Source: Parabacteroides chongii (lineage in GTDB: Bacteria > Bacteroidota > Bacteroidia > Bacteroidales > Tannerellaceae). From it: a DNA stretch of 64,000 nucleotides. The translations under genes were made by a program, and so were the position numbers. The stretch covers positions 4,620,501 through 4,684,500 of the forward strand of contig NZ_CP120849.1 in NCBI RefSeq assembly GCF_029581355.1, written 5' to 3'. Shown here in pieces: positions 38,655-46,945 of this stretch (within the stretch, counting starts at the first letter, position 1; each line of letters starts with the position of its first letter). The notes beneath the pieces were generated by a model. That model did not search any database, was not told the origin of the DNA, and saw nothing but the letters and a program-made list of their open reading frames with translations.

Positions 38655-38948
38655 ATGAAAACCTTTAAACTTAAACAAGGCTATAAAATACAAGAAATAG
38701 CAGAAGAAAAAGTCCTTTTCCCTGTCGATATGGCCAATGTGGATTTCACCAATATGCTCGTGCTCAACACCACCTCCACCTTCCTGATTCAAATGCTGCT
38801 CGAAAAAGCATACAGCAAGGAAGAGCTGGCAACAGCCCTGGCCGACCAATTCGACGTAGATCACTCTACCGCCGAATCCGATATCGAAGAACTGATAAAC
38901 ACCCTGCAAAACTTACATATCCTGGATACCGACATCCAAGAAGCATGA
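38655..38948 (+). CDS. PqqD-like RiPP recognition protein
   Basis: A 97-residue protein: MKTFKLKQGYKIQEIAEEKVLFPVDMANVDFTNMLVLNTTSTFLIQMLLEKAYSKEELATALADQFDVDHSTAESDIEELINTLQNLHIL. The early beta strands (I-Q-E-I-A-E-E-K-V-L), the L-N-x-T-x-x-F-L pattern and the helix with D-V-x-x-x-x-A-x-x-D-I-E-E-x-I are the classic PqqD/RRE winged-helix. Such proteins bind leader peptides and present them to modifying enzymes. The stop overlaps the ABC transporter start (ATGA). The ATG at 38655 gives the family-like start. Confidence 0.88.
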   Translation: MKTFKLKQGYKIQEIAEEKVLFPVDMANVDFTNMLVLNTTSTFLIQMLLEKAYSKEELATALADQFDVDHSTAESDIEELINTLQNLHILDTDIQEA

Positions 38949-40567
38949 AGCAGATACTCTACTATTTCTTCCATCTTTCCAAAGGCTTTCGGAAAGAGAT
39001 AATCAGACTCATTTCCGTGGGAGCAATCGAAGTTGCGCTCTCGCTTATCATCGTATGGTTTTCCAAACGGGTAATCGACACCGCAACTCACTCACGCGAA
39101 GGGGCCTTACTCCCGCCCCTGCTCCTGCTCGGAGGCTGTTTCCTGCTCTCCATTATCTGCCGGACGTTCCTTTCCAGATGGTCTGTGCTTCTGCAAACCC
39201 GTCTACAAAACACCCTGCTCCACCGTTACTTCTCCACCCTGCTCCATGCCGAGTGGAAACCGGCGCAAGCCTTTCACAGCGGCGATATCATGTCGAGGAT
39301 GCACACCGATATCAACGACGTAGTCAATACCTTCGTCACCGCCATTCCCCAGGTCATCCTGATGCTATTAAGCCTGTGCGGAGCATTCTACTTTCTATAC
39401 ACGATGGAGCCCATCCTGGCCGGTGTCATAGTCGGAATGATACCCTTCATCCTGTTGCTCAGCAAGGCCTATTTCAAGAAAATGCGAAAACTATCGACTG
39501 AAATCAAACAGTCGTCCAGTCATATCAAACAATTCTTCCAGGAATCCATCCAGCGTAGCGAAATAGTAAAGGCACTCCGCTTCGAAAACCTGCTCCTGCG
39601 CCAACTGGACAACCGCCAGTCGGACTACATCGGCAAGGTCAGACAGCAGAACACCTTCTCAATCTTCTCCAACCTGGTACTGTCCGTCGGTTTTCTGTCC
39701 GGCTACCTGGTAGCCTTCACCTGGGGCGTTTACAGCCTCCAAAGCGGTGAAATCTCATTCGGCACCATGACAGCCTTCCTGCAACTGGTCAGCATGATTC
39801 AAAGCCCGGCTCTCGGTCTGGTGCACACCATCCCCGGCTTTATCACTGCCTACACATCAGCCGAACGCCTGAAAGAAATCAATTCCCTTCCGGAAGAGAC
39901 ACAGGAAGCTTCTCTCCGCCCAATAGACTGCACGAAGCTGCAACTTCAACAGGTCGCCTTTTCCTACACGCCGGAAAAGCCTGTCCTGACAGATATAAAT
40001 ATGGAATTTCGCTCCGGCGAAATCACTGCCCTGGTCGGTCACAACGGATGCGGCAAGACAACCCTGCTCCGCCTGCTTCTGGCACTGGTATCTCCCTCCC
40101 AAGGCCATATCACCCTGACAGACAGCCAGGGCCACATCCATACAATCGGAAAACAGACCCGTATCAATTTCTCATACGTGCCACAAGGAAACTACCTTTT
40201 CTCCGGCACGGTACGCGATAACTTAAAAGCAGCAGCCCCCTTAGCTACAGACGCCGAACTTTTGCAGGTATTGAAATCGGTCTCTGCCGATTTCATCCTG
40301 CAAACAAAAGAACAATTAGATTTGAAATTAAGAGAAGGTGGAGAGGGCTTGTCCGGTGGAGAGACACAGCGCTTGGCCATCGCCCGCGCCCTGCTTTGCC
40401 CGGGAAAAATCCTCTTATTAGACGAAATCACTTCTTCCCTGGATGAACAAGCCGAACGAGAAATCCTGGCTTTACTCAAAAACAATGTAAAAGATAGGAT
40501 TATTATATTGGTATCGCATAAGCGACAGGTGGTGGAGTTGTGTGATAAGGTGTATTCGTTGGAGTGA
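38945..40567 (+). CDS. ABC exporter (permease-ATPase fusion)
   Basis: A 540-residue half-transporter. Residues ~1-310 have six membrane helices (IRLISVGAIEVALSLIIVWF...), and ~330-540 an ATPase domain with Walker A GHNGCGKTTLLRL, Q-loop YVPQGNYLFSG, signature LSGGETQRLAIARAL, Walker B KILLLDEITSS and the H-loop His in LVSHKR. No N-terminal C39 protease is present, so leader removal must be done by another enzyme, probably the S24/S26 peptidase. Like McjD-type exporters it would form a homodimer and export the modified peptide. Last gene of the plus-strand run. Confidence 0.92.
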   Translation: MKQILYYFFHLSKGFRKEIIRLISVGAIEVALSLIIVWFSKRVIDTATHSREGALLPPLLLLGGCFLLSIICRTFLSRWSVLLQTRLQNTLLHRYFSTLLHAEWKPAQAFHSGDIMSRMHTDINDVVNTFVTAIPQVILMLLSLCGAFYFLYTMEPILAGVIVGMIPFILLLSKAYFKKMRKLSTEIKQSSSHIKQFFQESIQRSEIVKALRFENLLLRQLDNRQSDYIGKVRQQNTFSIFSNLVLSVGFLSGYLVAFTWGVYSLQSGEISFGTMTAFLQLVSMIQSPALGLVHTIPGFITAYTSAERLKEINSLPEETQEASLRPIDCTKLQLQQVAFSYTPEKPVLTDINMEFRSGEITALVGHNGCGKTTLLRLLLALVSPSQGHITLTDSQGHIHTIGKQTRINFSYVPQGNYLFSGTVRDNLKAAAPLATDAELLQVLKSVSADFILQTKEQLDLKLREGGEGLSGGETQRLAIARALLCPGKILLLDEITSSLDEQAEREILALLKNNVKDRIIILVSHKRQVVELCDKVYSLE

Positions 40568-40585
40568 AGTTAGTTGAAAGGTAAA

Positions 40586-41671
40586 TTAGTGTAAAAAACG
40601 TTCTTTTAATTTCTTTTTTAATTGTAGAGTAAATAATGGCGATAAAATTAATATATATTCTAATCTCTCTATATGCCGCCAAACCTGTTTTAATACCTGA
40701 AAAAACGGGTTAGTACTCTTATTCCAAATACTAAAATGCTGCACTCTTCTTTTTCTTTGTCCAAAATTACCACTTTCTAAAATCTTAGCCCATAATACAT
40801 TTTTTATCAATTTATCTTTAAAATCCAATAACCAAGAAGCCGGAAGATCTACTAGGTCAGCACCTATATACTCAAGACCCAAAACTGTAAACACACGTGC
40901 AAATCGTTCCATTCCATCTTTCCTGAGCTCTTTCGTTATATAAACATAATTCAAATCCGGATATTGCTTAATAAAAAGTACCCAATCACACAGATGTCGC
41001 AAACCGATCCCACCATTAAAAAGATGCTTTGCCGCATGCTTCAACAACATAATTGCATTTTCCTCTACTCCCGGAATACGATATAAAATTCCCTCTCTCT
41101 TTATAAGTATACTTTTTCTATTTTGTAAAGAAGATTGGCTAGAACTATGTGAATAATGTAATTCTACCAATATATCCTGAATATAAATAAGATCATGTTC
41201 GGGATCAAACTTTATCTCTCCCCATTGTTTCAAACACTTTAAAGCCTTGTCATACGAATCCGGTATATAAAGATCCAAATCACCAGTCATTCTCAACAAA
41301 GGCTGCGGATAAAGAAGCGCAATGCCAATTCCCTTCATCACAATCGGGTAAACTCCGGCCTGTTCCAAACTGGCATTTACTTCGGTCCAGACACTCCGGA
41401 TTTTCAGATTATATCCCTGAATAGCCTGTGCCTCCGCCATCCAGGAGAAAAAAAGTTGCCGGGGAGGACGAAAAGCCTTCGGCAAACGTTCTACCGCCAC
41501 ATAACAGATGCCTGTTACTGCCTGGTCGTGCACCGCTTCCCATATCACCATCCACTCCGAGGCATCCAATCCCTCAAAAAAGGAAACATCCGGCTCTTTA
41601 TCCCATATCCCGGATTTTATCAACTCCAGAAAGGCTGCTTCCGCCTTATTTTCCATAGAACGCTTCATCAT
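40586..41671 (-). CDS. Nucleotidyltransferase-family protein (NTP_transf_5 type)
   Basis: A ~361-residue protein with VYPIVMKGIGIALLYPQPLLRMTGDLDLYIPD: K-G-x-x-L followed by G-D-L-D-L-Y, the NTase metal motif. Then come ILVELHYSHSS, ENAIMLLKHAAKHLFNGGIGLRHLCDWVLFI and a basic C-terminus. This matches the family often found beside PqqD and HprK genes, where a few members add groups to phosphorylated lasso peptides. It lies convergent to the ABC exporter (19 bp) but on the capsule-operon strand, and its start (ATG 41671) overlaps the AraC-like gene, so it may instead be the last gene of the capsule operon. Confidence 0.78.
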   Translation of the reverse strand: MMKRSMENKAEAAFLELIKSGIWDKEPDVSFFEGLDASEWMVIWEAVHDQAVTGICYVAVERLPKAFRPPRQLFFSWMAEAQAIQGYNLKIRSVWTEVNASLEQAGVYPIVMKGIGIALLYPQPLLRMTGDLDLYIPDSYDKALKCLKQWGEIKFDPEHDLIYIQDILVELHYSHSSSQSSLQNRKSILIKREGILYRIPGVEENAIMLLKHAAKHLFNGGIGLRHLCDWVLFIKQYPDLNYVYITKELRKDGMERFARVFTVLGLEYIGADLVDLPASWLLDFKDKLIKNVLWAKILESGNFGQRKRRVQHFSIWNKSTNPFFQVLKQVWRHIERLEYILILSPLFTLQLKKKLKERFLH

Positions 41672-42068
41672 CAAACTCCTCAAATTTTAAATGAGTAAAT
41701 TCTTTCCCTGCAAAATCAGCCCGCACGCTCTCCGGAACACGCCCGTATTCATTTTTAAAAATACGATAAAAGGTACTTCTCGAAAGAATCCCGCACTGGT
41801 TCGCAATATAATCGATCTTATAGTTGGGATTCTTCACTAATAAATAACAGGCATATTTCAGTCTCAGATGGGTCAAATACCGATAGAAGGTCTTTTCACG
41901 GCTAAAAGAACGAATTGCCATCGATAGATATTTATCATTGCTTCCGCATGCGGAAGCAACCGCCCGCAAAGAAATAGCGGGCGATCTGAAACGCAGTTCC
42001 TGTATCATGTATTTTTTAAACACATGATAGATCAACTGCAATGTTTCAATCTTTACTTCCGTAGCCAT
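41646..42068 (-). CDS. AraC-type helix-turn-helix regulator
   Basis: A 140-residue protein with a single AraC C-terminal domain: ISLRAVASACGSNDKYLSMAIRSFSREKTFYRYLTHLRLKYACYLLVKNPNYKIDYIANQCGILSRSTFYRIFKNEYGRVPESVRADF. It has the two helix-turn-helix units and the R-x-x-F-x-x-x-x-G-x-x-P-x-x-x-R signature. There is no N-terminal effector domain. Its start lies inside the end of wzc (23-bp overlap) and its stop inside the start of the nucleotidyltransferase gene, so it is translationally linked to both. Possibly a regulator of the capsule operon or of the peptide cluster. Confidence 0.8.
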   Translation of the reverse strand: MATEVKIETLQLIYHVFKKYMIQELRFRSPAISLRAVASACGSNDKYLSMAIRSFSREKTFYRYLTHLRLKYACYLLVKNPNYKIDYIANQCGILSRSTFYRIFKNEYGRVPESVRADFAGKEFTHLKFEEFDDEAFYGK

Positions 42069-44400
42069 AAGTATATCCTTTTCCGTAATAACCATATCCA
42101 TACCCATAGTTATAACGGATATCTACGCCATTCAATAAAATAGCCATATTTTTCAGCTTATTGCTTTTATACAGCTTTTCTACCTCCGGTAATAATCGTT
42201 TGTCCATATATCCGGCACGCAATACATAAAGTGTCAGGTCGGCTACACGGTTAACGATAATTGCATCCGCAATCATATTAGAAGGCACATTATCCAGTAT
42301 CACGTAGTCGTAGCGCTCTTTCAACCATTCCAACAAATCATCCAGCCGCTTACTGCGCAGTAACTCCGACGGATTCGGCGGAATAGGCCCATTATACAAA
42401 ACGTCCAGGTTCGGATAATACTTTCCTTTTTCCAGAAGATTATCCAGGTTCGTTTCCTTTCCCGACAGATAATTGGTAACCCCAGCCTCATGTTTATGAC
42501 CAATGCGTTCACTCAGAGAACCTTTTCGGATATCCAAATCGACCAACACGACTTTCTTGCCTCCGGTAGCCATACTTACTGCCATATTGATTGACAGAAA
42601 TGTCTTGCCGGCACCCGGATTAAACGAAGAAAAGACAATCACCTGCAGACGGTTTGTATTCACCTCCATAAAATCCATATTTGCTCTCACAATACGGAAA
42701 GCTTCAGATATGGCATCACGTCCATTTTCCGACACATAAATCTCATGTTCTTTCCGTCTATGCTTTTTCGGAAGCAAAGGGATCTCTCCCAATATCGGAG
42801 CGGTCAGCTTTTCTTCCAGTTCCCTGCGACTGTTTATCTTCGTATTCAGACTAAAAATCAACCAAAGGATTAGTCCCGGTAAGGCAAAGCCCCCCACCAA
42901 AGCAGCAAGCAAAATCATAGATGTTTTCGGAGCTACCGGCATATCGCTACACATAGCCGGATCGATCACACGTGCATTACTTGAAGTAATCGACTGCGAC
43001 AAGGCATTTTCTTCACGTTTATTCAACAGATACAAATACAAAGCTTCCTTGATTTTTTGCTGACGCTCAACCGATAATACATACTTCTGCTGAGAAGGGA
43101 CAGCCGAAATACGTCGGTTGGCCTGCCTTTCTTGCTGCTCGATACGCTGTAACTGTGCATTCAGACCGGCAATCAGGTTGTCGACCGTGCGCACAATGGT
43201 CTGCCGCATAGCCGACAATGAACCATTCAACTCCTGGATAATCGGATTCTTCTCGCTACTGTTTTCCTGCAATTTGTTTCGCTTCAGCAACATTTCGTTG
43301 TATTTGCCGATACTCTGCTCGATATTCACATCCGGAATACCGGTATTGGAAGGAATCAAATCCCGTTCATGCTGCGGGTCATGCAAATACTCTTTGATGG
43401 AACGTGCCAGCGATAACTGATTCTCCAATCCCAGCCCCTCTTGTTGGTAAAGGTTGGAGTTTTGCAGATAGATACCTGTTTCCGACACAATATCCGTCAA
43501 CAGGTTTTCTTTCTTAAACGTTTCGATTTCCGATTCCACGCCTCCCAGCTCCTGCTCAATGATAATCAGACGCTCATTGATAAAATTGGATGTATTGATC
43601 GCTACCTGATTTTTGTCGTTAATCGCATCTTCATTATACACAACGATCAATGTATTGATAATATCTTCCGCTCTCGCTTTAGATACATCTTCAATAGCCA
43701 GATTGATAATAGAAGCTTTCTTGTCGGCCAAATAAGCACGCAGACCGGCGTTGCAGGCTTTCGCTACCTGAAGCAAATTATACTTCGTGACAGTGACCGG
43801 CACCGAATAATACATCTTGGAATAATATAAAGTAGGCGTAACGACCACCTTTCCCACAGGCGTTTCTACCGTATCCTTCAGAGCCACCTTCTGCTTCCAT
43901 TCCTCATCGTCACCTTTCCATCCGGCAAGCATAACCGTTTTATCGTCCAAAGGTGTCACCACCATTTGTAAACTGCTGGTTTCTTCGGCATCCGGAAAGC
44001 GAAGGACAACAGGAGATTCCTTGTACAATTCAATCTCCCGAAGACCGGCTTCCACCCTGTAAGAAATGTTCAGATTCAAGCGACGGACCACCTCTATCAT
44101 CAGGTTACGGGATTGAAACACCAACACTTCATTATCCACACTGCTTTTGGTATTCAATACATTCAAATCCTCAAAGGCCGCAGCCTCACTGGCCAGACTT
44201 GTTCCCTTCGAATCATTCTTGATTAAAACGGAAGCGACACAGGTATATATCTTGGCAGTGCTTTTCACATAATAGACTGCCCCCCCGAGGAAAACCATAA
44301 CCGACAGGACAAACCAATACCAGTAACGCTTGAACATGTACCACAAGTCTATCAGGTTCAAAGCATTTGTCCCATCTTCTATTAGTTCTTCATTCTTCAT
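42046..44400 (-). CDS. wzc: Wzc-type polysaccharide co-polymerase and tyrosine autokinase
   Basis: A 784-residue inner-membrane protein. A Wzz-type N-terminus (LIDLWYMFKRYWYWFVLSVMVFLGGAVYYV) is followed by a long periplasmic coiled-coil with a GNVR-like region (~280-480). A second membrane helix (MILLAALVGGFALPGLILWLIF) leads to a cytoplasmic BY-kinase: Walker A FNPGAGKTFLSINMAVSMA (Lys599), Walker A' VVLVDLDIRKG and Walker B YVILDNVPS. The C-terminal tyrosine cluster (YNYGYGYGYYGKGYTYGYG) supplies autophosphorylation sites. It controls chain length and export with the Wza-like protein encoded just upstream. Confidence 0.94.
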   Translation of the reverse strand: MKNEELIEDGTNALNLIDLWYMFKRYWYWFVLSVMVFLGGAVYYVKSTAKIYTCVASVLIKNDSKGTSLASEAAAFEDLNVLNTKSSVDNEVLVFQSRNLMIEVVRRLNLNISYRVEAGLREIELYKESPVVLRFPDAEETSSLQMVVTPLDDKTVMLAGWKGDDEEWKQKVALKDTVETPVGKVVVTPTLYYSKMYYSVPVTVTKYNLLQVAKACNAGLRAYLADKKASIINLAIEDVSKARAEDIINTLIVVYNEDAINDKNQVAINTSNFINERLIIIEQELGGVESEIETFKKENLLTDIVSETGIYLQNSNLYQQEGLGLENQLSLARSIKEYLHDPQHERDLIPSNTGIPDVNIEQSIGKYNEMLLKRNKLQENSSEKNPIIQELNGSLSAMRQTIVRTVDNLIAGLNAQLQRIEQQERQANRRISAVPSQQKYVLSVERQQKIKEALYLYLLNKREENALSQSITSSNARVIDPAMCSDMPVAPKTSMILLAALVGGFALPGLILWLIFSLNTKINSRRELEEKLTAPILGEIPLLPKKHRRKEHEIYVSENGRDAISEAFRIVRANMDFMEVNTNRLQVIVFSSFNPGAGKTFLSINMAVSMATGGKKVVLVDLDIRKGSLSERIGHKHEAGVTNYLSGKETNLDNLLEKGKYYPNLDVLYNGPIPPNPSELLRSKRLDDLLEWLKERYDYVILDNVPSNMIADAIIVNRVADLTLYVLRAGYMDKRLLPEVEKLYKSNKLKNMAILLNGVDIRYNYGYGYGYYGKGYTYGYGSKD

Positions 44401-44429
44401 TATCGCAATAAATTAAATTATACTCGTTC

Positions 44430-45239
44430 TCATTTTGTCAATGTCACAACCAAAGAAGCTATGGAAACCAGAATAGAAGCGGCAGACAACCATACTCCTA
44501 CCGATTTGTTCTGGTTGATTCCACTCTGTTCGGCTTTCACCTTGTTCGGCTCTACATACACGATATCGTTCTGTTGCAAATAATAACAGGGAGAGTTGAA
44601 GATATCGGACGAACGAAGGTCGTGAAACAGAATAGTCCGCTTTCCATCCTTCTCACGGATAACGGCTACCCGGTCACGACGACCATAGATAGTCAGATCG
44701 CCAGCCATACTCAATGCTTCCAGCAATGTGACCCGGTCGCTGGAAATATCAAACGATCCCGGACGGCTTACCTCACCCATGACTGAAATTTTATAGTTCA
44801 GAAACTGTACGGTTACAATCGGATCCTTAATTAAGTCTTCGCTTATCAGACGCTCCTTAATCATCTCAGTCAATTGCAGGCGGGTTAACCCTGCAACATG
44901 CAGTTTACCTAGAATCGGGAAATCTATATTCCCGTTGACATCCACCAGATAACCCAGTACACGCTGTGCACCGGGACTTTCACTTCCAAGCTGATACGAC
45001 ACCAGCGGCATATTAAACGGCAGCGCCAACTCCGGATTCTTACTATTCACCATAATCGACAATAAATCGTCGTTATGGATAAACACTTCGTATTTCTGCT
45101 CGATTTCCTGTTGCTTTAAAGGAACAACATCCTGCAGATAGACAATCTTCTTTGAAGACCTGCAGCCCGTGAAAAGTACTGCCACACACACCAGTGCTAC
45201 AGCCAACAGACCCAACGAATGGTAATTCTTCGTTCTCAT
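44430..45239 (-). CDS. wza: Wza-type polysaccharide export lipoprotein
   Basis: A 269-residue lipoprotein: signal and lipobox MRTKNYHSLGLLAVALVCVAVLFTGCRSS, start chosen at ATG 45239 rather than upstream in-frame codons. Two regions identify the Poly_export/SLBB family: VFIHNDDLLSIMV...GYLVDVNGNIDFPILGKLHVAGLTRLQLTEMIKERL and LNYKISVMGEVSRPGSFDISSDRVTLLEALSMAGDLTIYGRRDRVAVIR. A C-terminal hydrophobic helix (VGVWLSAASILVSIASLVVTLTK) is unlike E. coli Wza, but usual in Bacteroidetes. Forms the outer-membrane export channel with Wzc below it. Confidence 0.92.
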   Translation of the reverse strand: MRTKNYHSLGLLAVALVCVAVLFTGCRSSKKIVYLQDVVPLKQQEIEQKYEVFIHNDDLLSIMVNSKNPELALPFNMPLVSYQLGSESPGAQRVLGYLVDVNGNIDFPILGKLHVAGLTRLQLTEMIKERLISEDLIKDPIVTVQFLNYKISVMGEVSRPGSFDISSDRVTLLEALSMAGDLTIYGRRDRVAVIREKDGKRTILFHDLRSSDIFNSPCYYLQQNDIVYVEPNKVKAEQSGINQNKSVGVWLSAASILVSIASLVVTLTK

Positions 45240-45328
45240 AACAAATAAATAAAAGTTTAATATTAATTCCTGATATATTCCGTAAGTCAAAGTAAACCAA
45301 CGCCGGCAGCCGATGACTACCTCTGTCC

Positions 45329-45724
45329 TCATTCTCTGCCTGCTCCTTCTGAGTCTCCTCTCTCCTTATGAGGGAAACGGAAGTGATGCTGATCTGTATG
45401 AGCTACAGCCTCTTCCTCGACTGTATCGGGATTCTCTTCGGCAAGAACGTTGTTGTTCAGAGCGGCCAGCAGATATACGCCGGGCTTGAATTTTACACTT
45501 ATGCGCGGAGCGATCATGCAGGGAAGCTCTGCTCGTATATTACGTCCCGGACGGGCGGATTGATACCAAGGTTCCAGTGAACCAAAGCCATGGATACTGA
45601 AACCGCGACCGGCTTTCAACTCTTTTGTCGCCACATCTGCTAACGTATTGACGACCAACCTGCTCGTTGCCAATGGCAACGAGCAGTGTTTTGCTAAATA
45701 AGATACCAGTTGTTTTTTTGTCAT
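45329..45724 (-). CDS. HU-like DNA-binding protein within the capsule operon
   Basis: A 131-residue protein: MTKKQLVSYLAKHCSLPLATSRLVVNTLADVATKELKAGRGFSIHGFGSLEPWYQSARPGRNIRAELPCMIAPRISVKFKPGVYLLAALNNN, a complete HU/IHF fold with R-P-G-R-N in the arm. An acidic/His tail follows (EEEAVAHTDQHHFRFPHKE). The start codon shares one base with the OmpA-family stop upstream (TAATG). It may regulate the polysaccharide genes locally. Confidence 0.87.
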   Translation of the reverse strand: MTKKQLVSYLAKHCSLPLATSRLVVNTLADVATKELKAGRGFSIHGFGSLEPWYQSARPGRNIRAELPCMIAPRISVKFKPGVYLLAALNNNVLAEENPDTVEEEAVAHTDQHHFRFPHKERGDSEGAGRE

Positions 45725-46941
45725 TATTGTTCTATTGCAAAATTAACCGTTTGGTTATCTTCCATGTGATCAGATACGGAACCCATGTCTTTCACACGTA
45801 CCACCAGACGCGACGGCTGTATGGAATAGCGGTTGATCAGGATGTTTCTGACACGTTCTGCACGTTTGCGAGCGACTCTGTCGCTTGCCTGATGGCTGTT
45901 ACCGATAACTGTAATCTTGTAGTTTGTATGCTCTTCCATGAAATGAGCCACCTCGAAGATATTAACCTGTTGCAATTCTTCATTGTAGGTATCTTTTTCA
46001 GGGAAGAAGACAACAGCCGGAATCAGCAGTTCGCTACCTGTAGCGACGTGAGTAACAGTACGGTGAACCGTTTTTGAATGTTCGGTGTACTCACGACGTA
46101 TCTTGCTTACGCTGTTGTTTAACGCAGCATATTGTTCCGTCGGAACAAGGCGTACGACCTGGAAGCCCTGCTTTCCGAAGCGCCATTTTAAACCGACCAA
46201 TCCGGAGAAGAAGGTATCGAACTGGTTGCCTTTCCCGATCTCGCCGTCGAAGGTAGCGCTGGTAATGGAAGAACTGATCTCCGCATTGACGGCCAGGCGG
46301 TCTGTGATATTATATCCTGCGATAGCACCCAGACGCAAGGCAATCTTGTTCTCCTTACCCATACCGTGCCAACGCATATTATAAAGGTAACCCAAACCGG
46401 AATAAGCCTCGAAGTCCCAACGACGGTCGAAACGCTTCTGTTCATGGAACAAATTATATAAGTCGACCATCAAATCCAGATTCACTTCCAGATATTTCAT
46501 CTTCTGCTTGTAGCCATCCTTCGTATCGACTCCCTGCGATTCCAGGTATTCGCGTACCGGATCATTACCGTCGCTCCAGTTGGCATACTGCTTGTAGATA
46601 CCCGGAATACCCGTATTCCAACCCGTAAGACGCATACCACCAAAGCTCAAACGAAGACTCAGATTCGGATTCAAATCCTTTCCGATACCGAGCAAGAATC
46701 CCGGAGACAGACGCTTGCCGACAGACAGATGGTTATCATCTTCGGCACACATCACACGACCGGCAAACGAACCCTGTATATAGAAATTGCTCCAGAAAGA
46801 AGATACATATCTGGTCTTATAGTCCACTTCAAGCGTATCCATCATAATAGTAGACTCCACGCGAGACTCCACGCGCTTTTCTTGTGCATATCCCCCTGCC
46901 GACACAGCTGCCAGGAGAAGTATCAATATTGTCTTTTTCAT
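45724..46941 (-). CDS. OmpA-family outer-membrane protein (copy 2)
   Basis: A 405-residue protein with signal peptide (MKKTILILLLAAVSAGGYA). An N-terminal beta-barrel-like domain (~50-270) follows. The C-terminal OmpA/MotB domain reads LLIPAVVFFPEKDTYNEELQQVNIFEVAHFMEEHTNYKITVIGNSHQASDRVARKRAERVRNILINRYSIQPSRLVVRVKDMG. The peptidoglycan-binding D/R pair is retained in modified form (N-S-H-Q-A-S-D-x-x-x-x-x-x-R). It lies 4 bp after a similar OmpA-family gene. Possibly anchors the export machinery to the wall. Confidence 0.85.
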   Translation of the reverse strand: MKKTILILLLAAVSAGGYAQEKRVESRVESTIMMDTLEVDYKTRYVSSFWSNFYIQGSFAGRVMCAEDDNHLSVGKRLSPGFLLGIGKDLNPNLSLRLSFGGMRLTGWNTGIPGIYKQYANWSDGNDPVREYLESQGVDTKDGYKQKMKYLEVNLDLMVDLYNLFHEQKRFDRRWDFEAYSGLGYLYNMRWHGMGKENKIALRLGAIAGYNITDRLAVNAEISSSITSATFDGEIGKGNQFDTFFSGLVGLKWRFGKQGFQVVRLVPTEQYAALNNSVSKIRREYTEHSKTVHRTVTHVATGSELLIPAVVFFPEKDTYNEELQQVNIFEVAHFMEEHTNYKITVIGNSHQASDRVARKRAERVRNILINRYSIQPSRLVVRVKDMGSVSDHMEDNQTVNFAIEQ

Positions 46942-46945
46942 CCTT

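Noticed and set aside
35679..40567. Classical lasso-peptide cluster
   Set aside because: No Asn-synthetase-like macrocyclase or transglutaminase-like protease, and the candidate peptide has no convincing ring-forming Gly1 with Asp/Glu at 7-9 after a Thr at -2.
44574..44786. Plus-strand small frames within wza, wzc and the epimerase genes
   Set aside because: All are antisense to conserved polysaccharide genes and lack ribosome sites or recognisable sequence.
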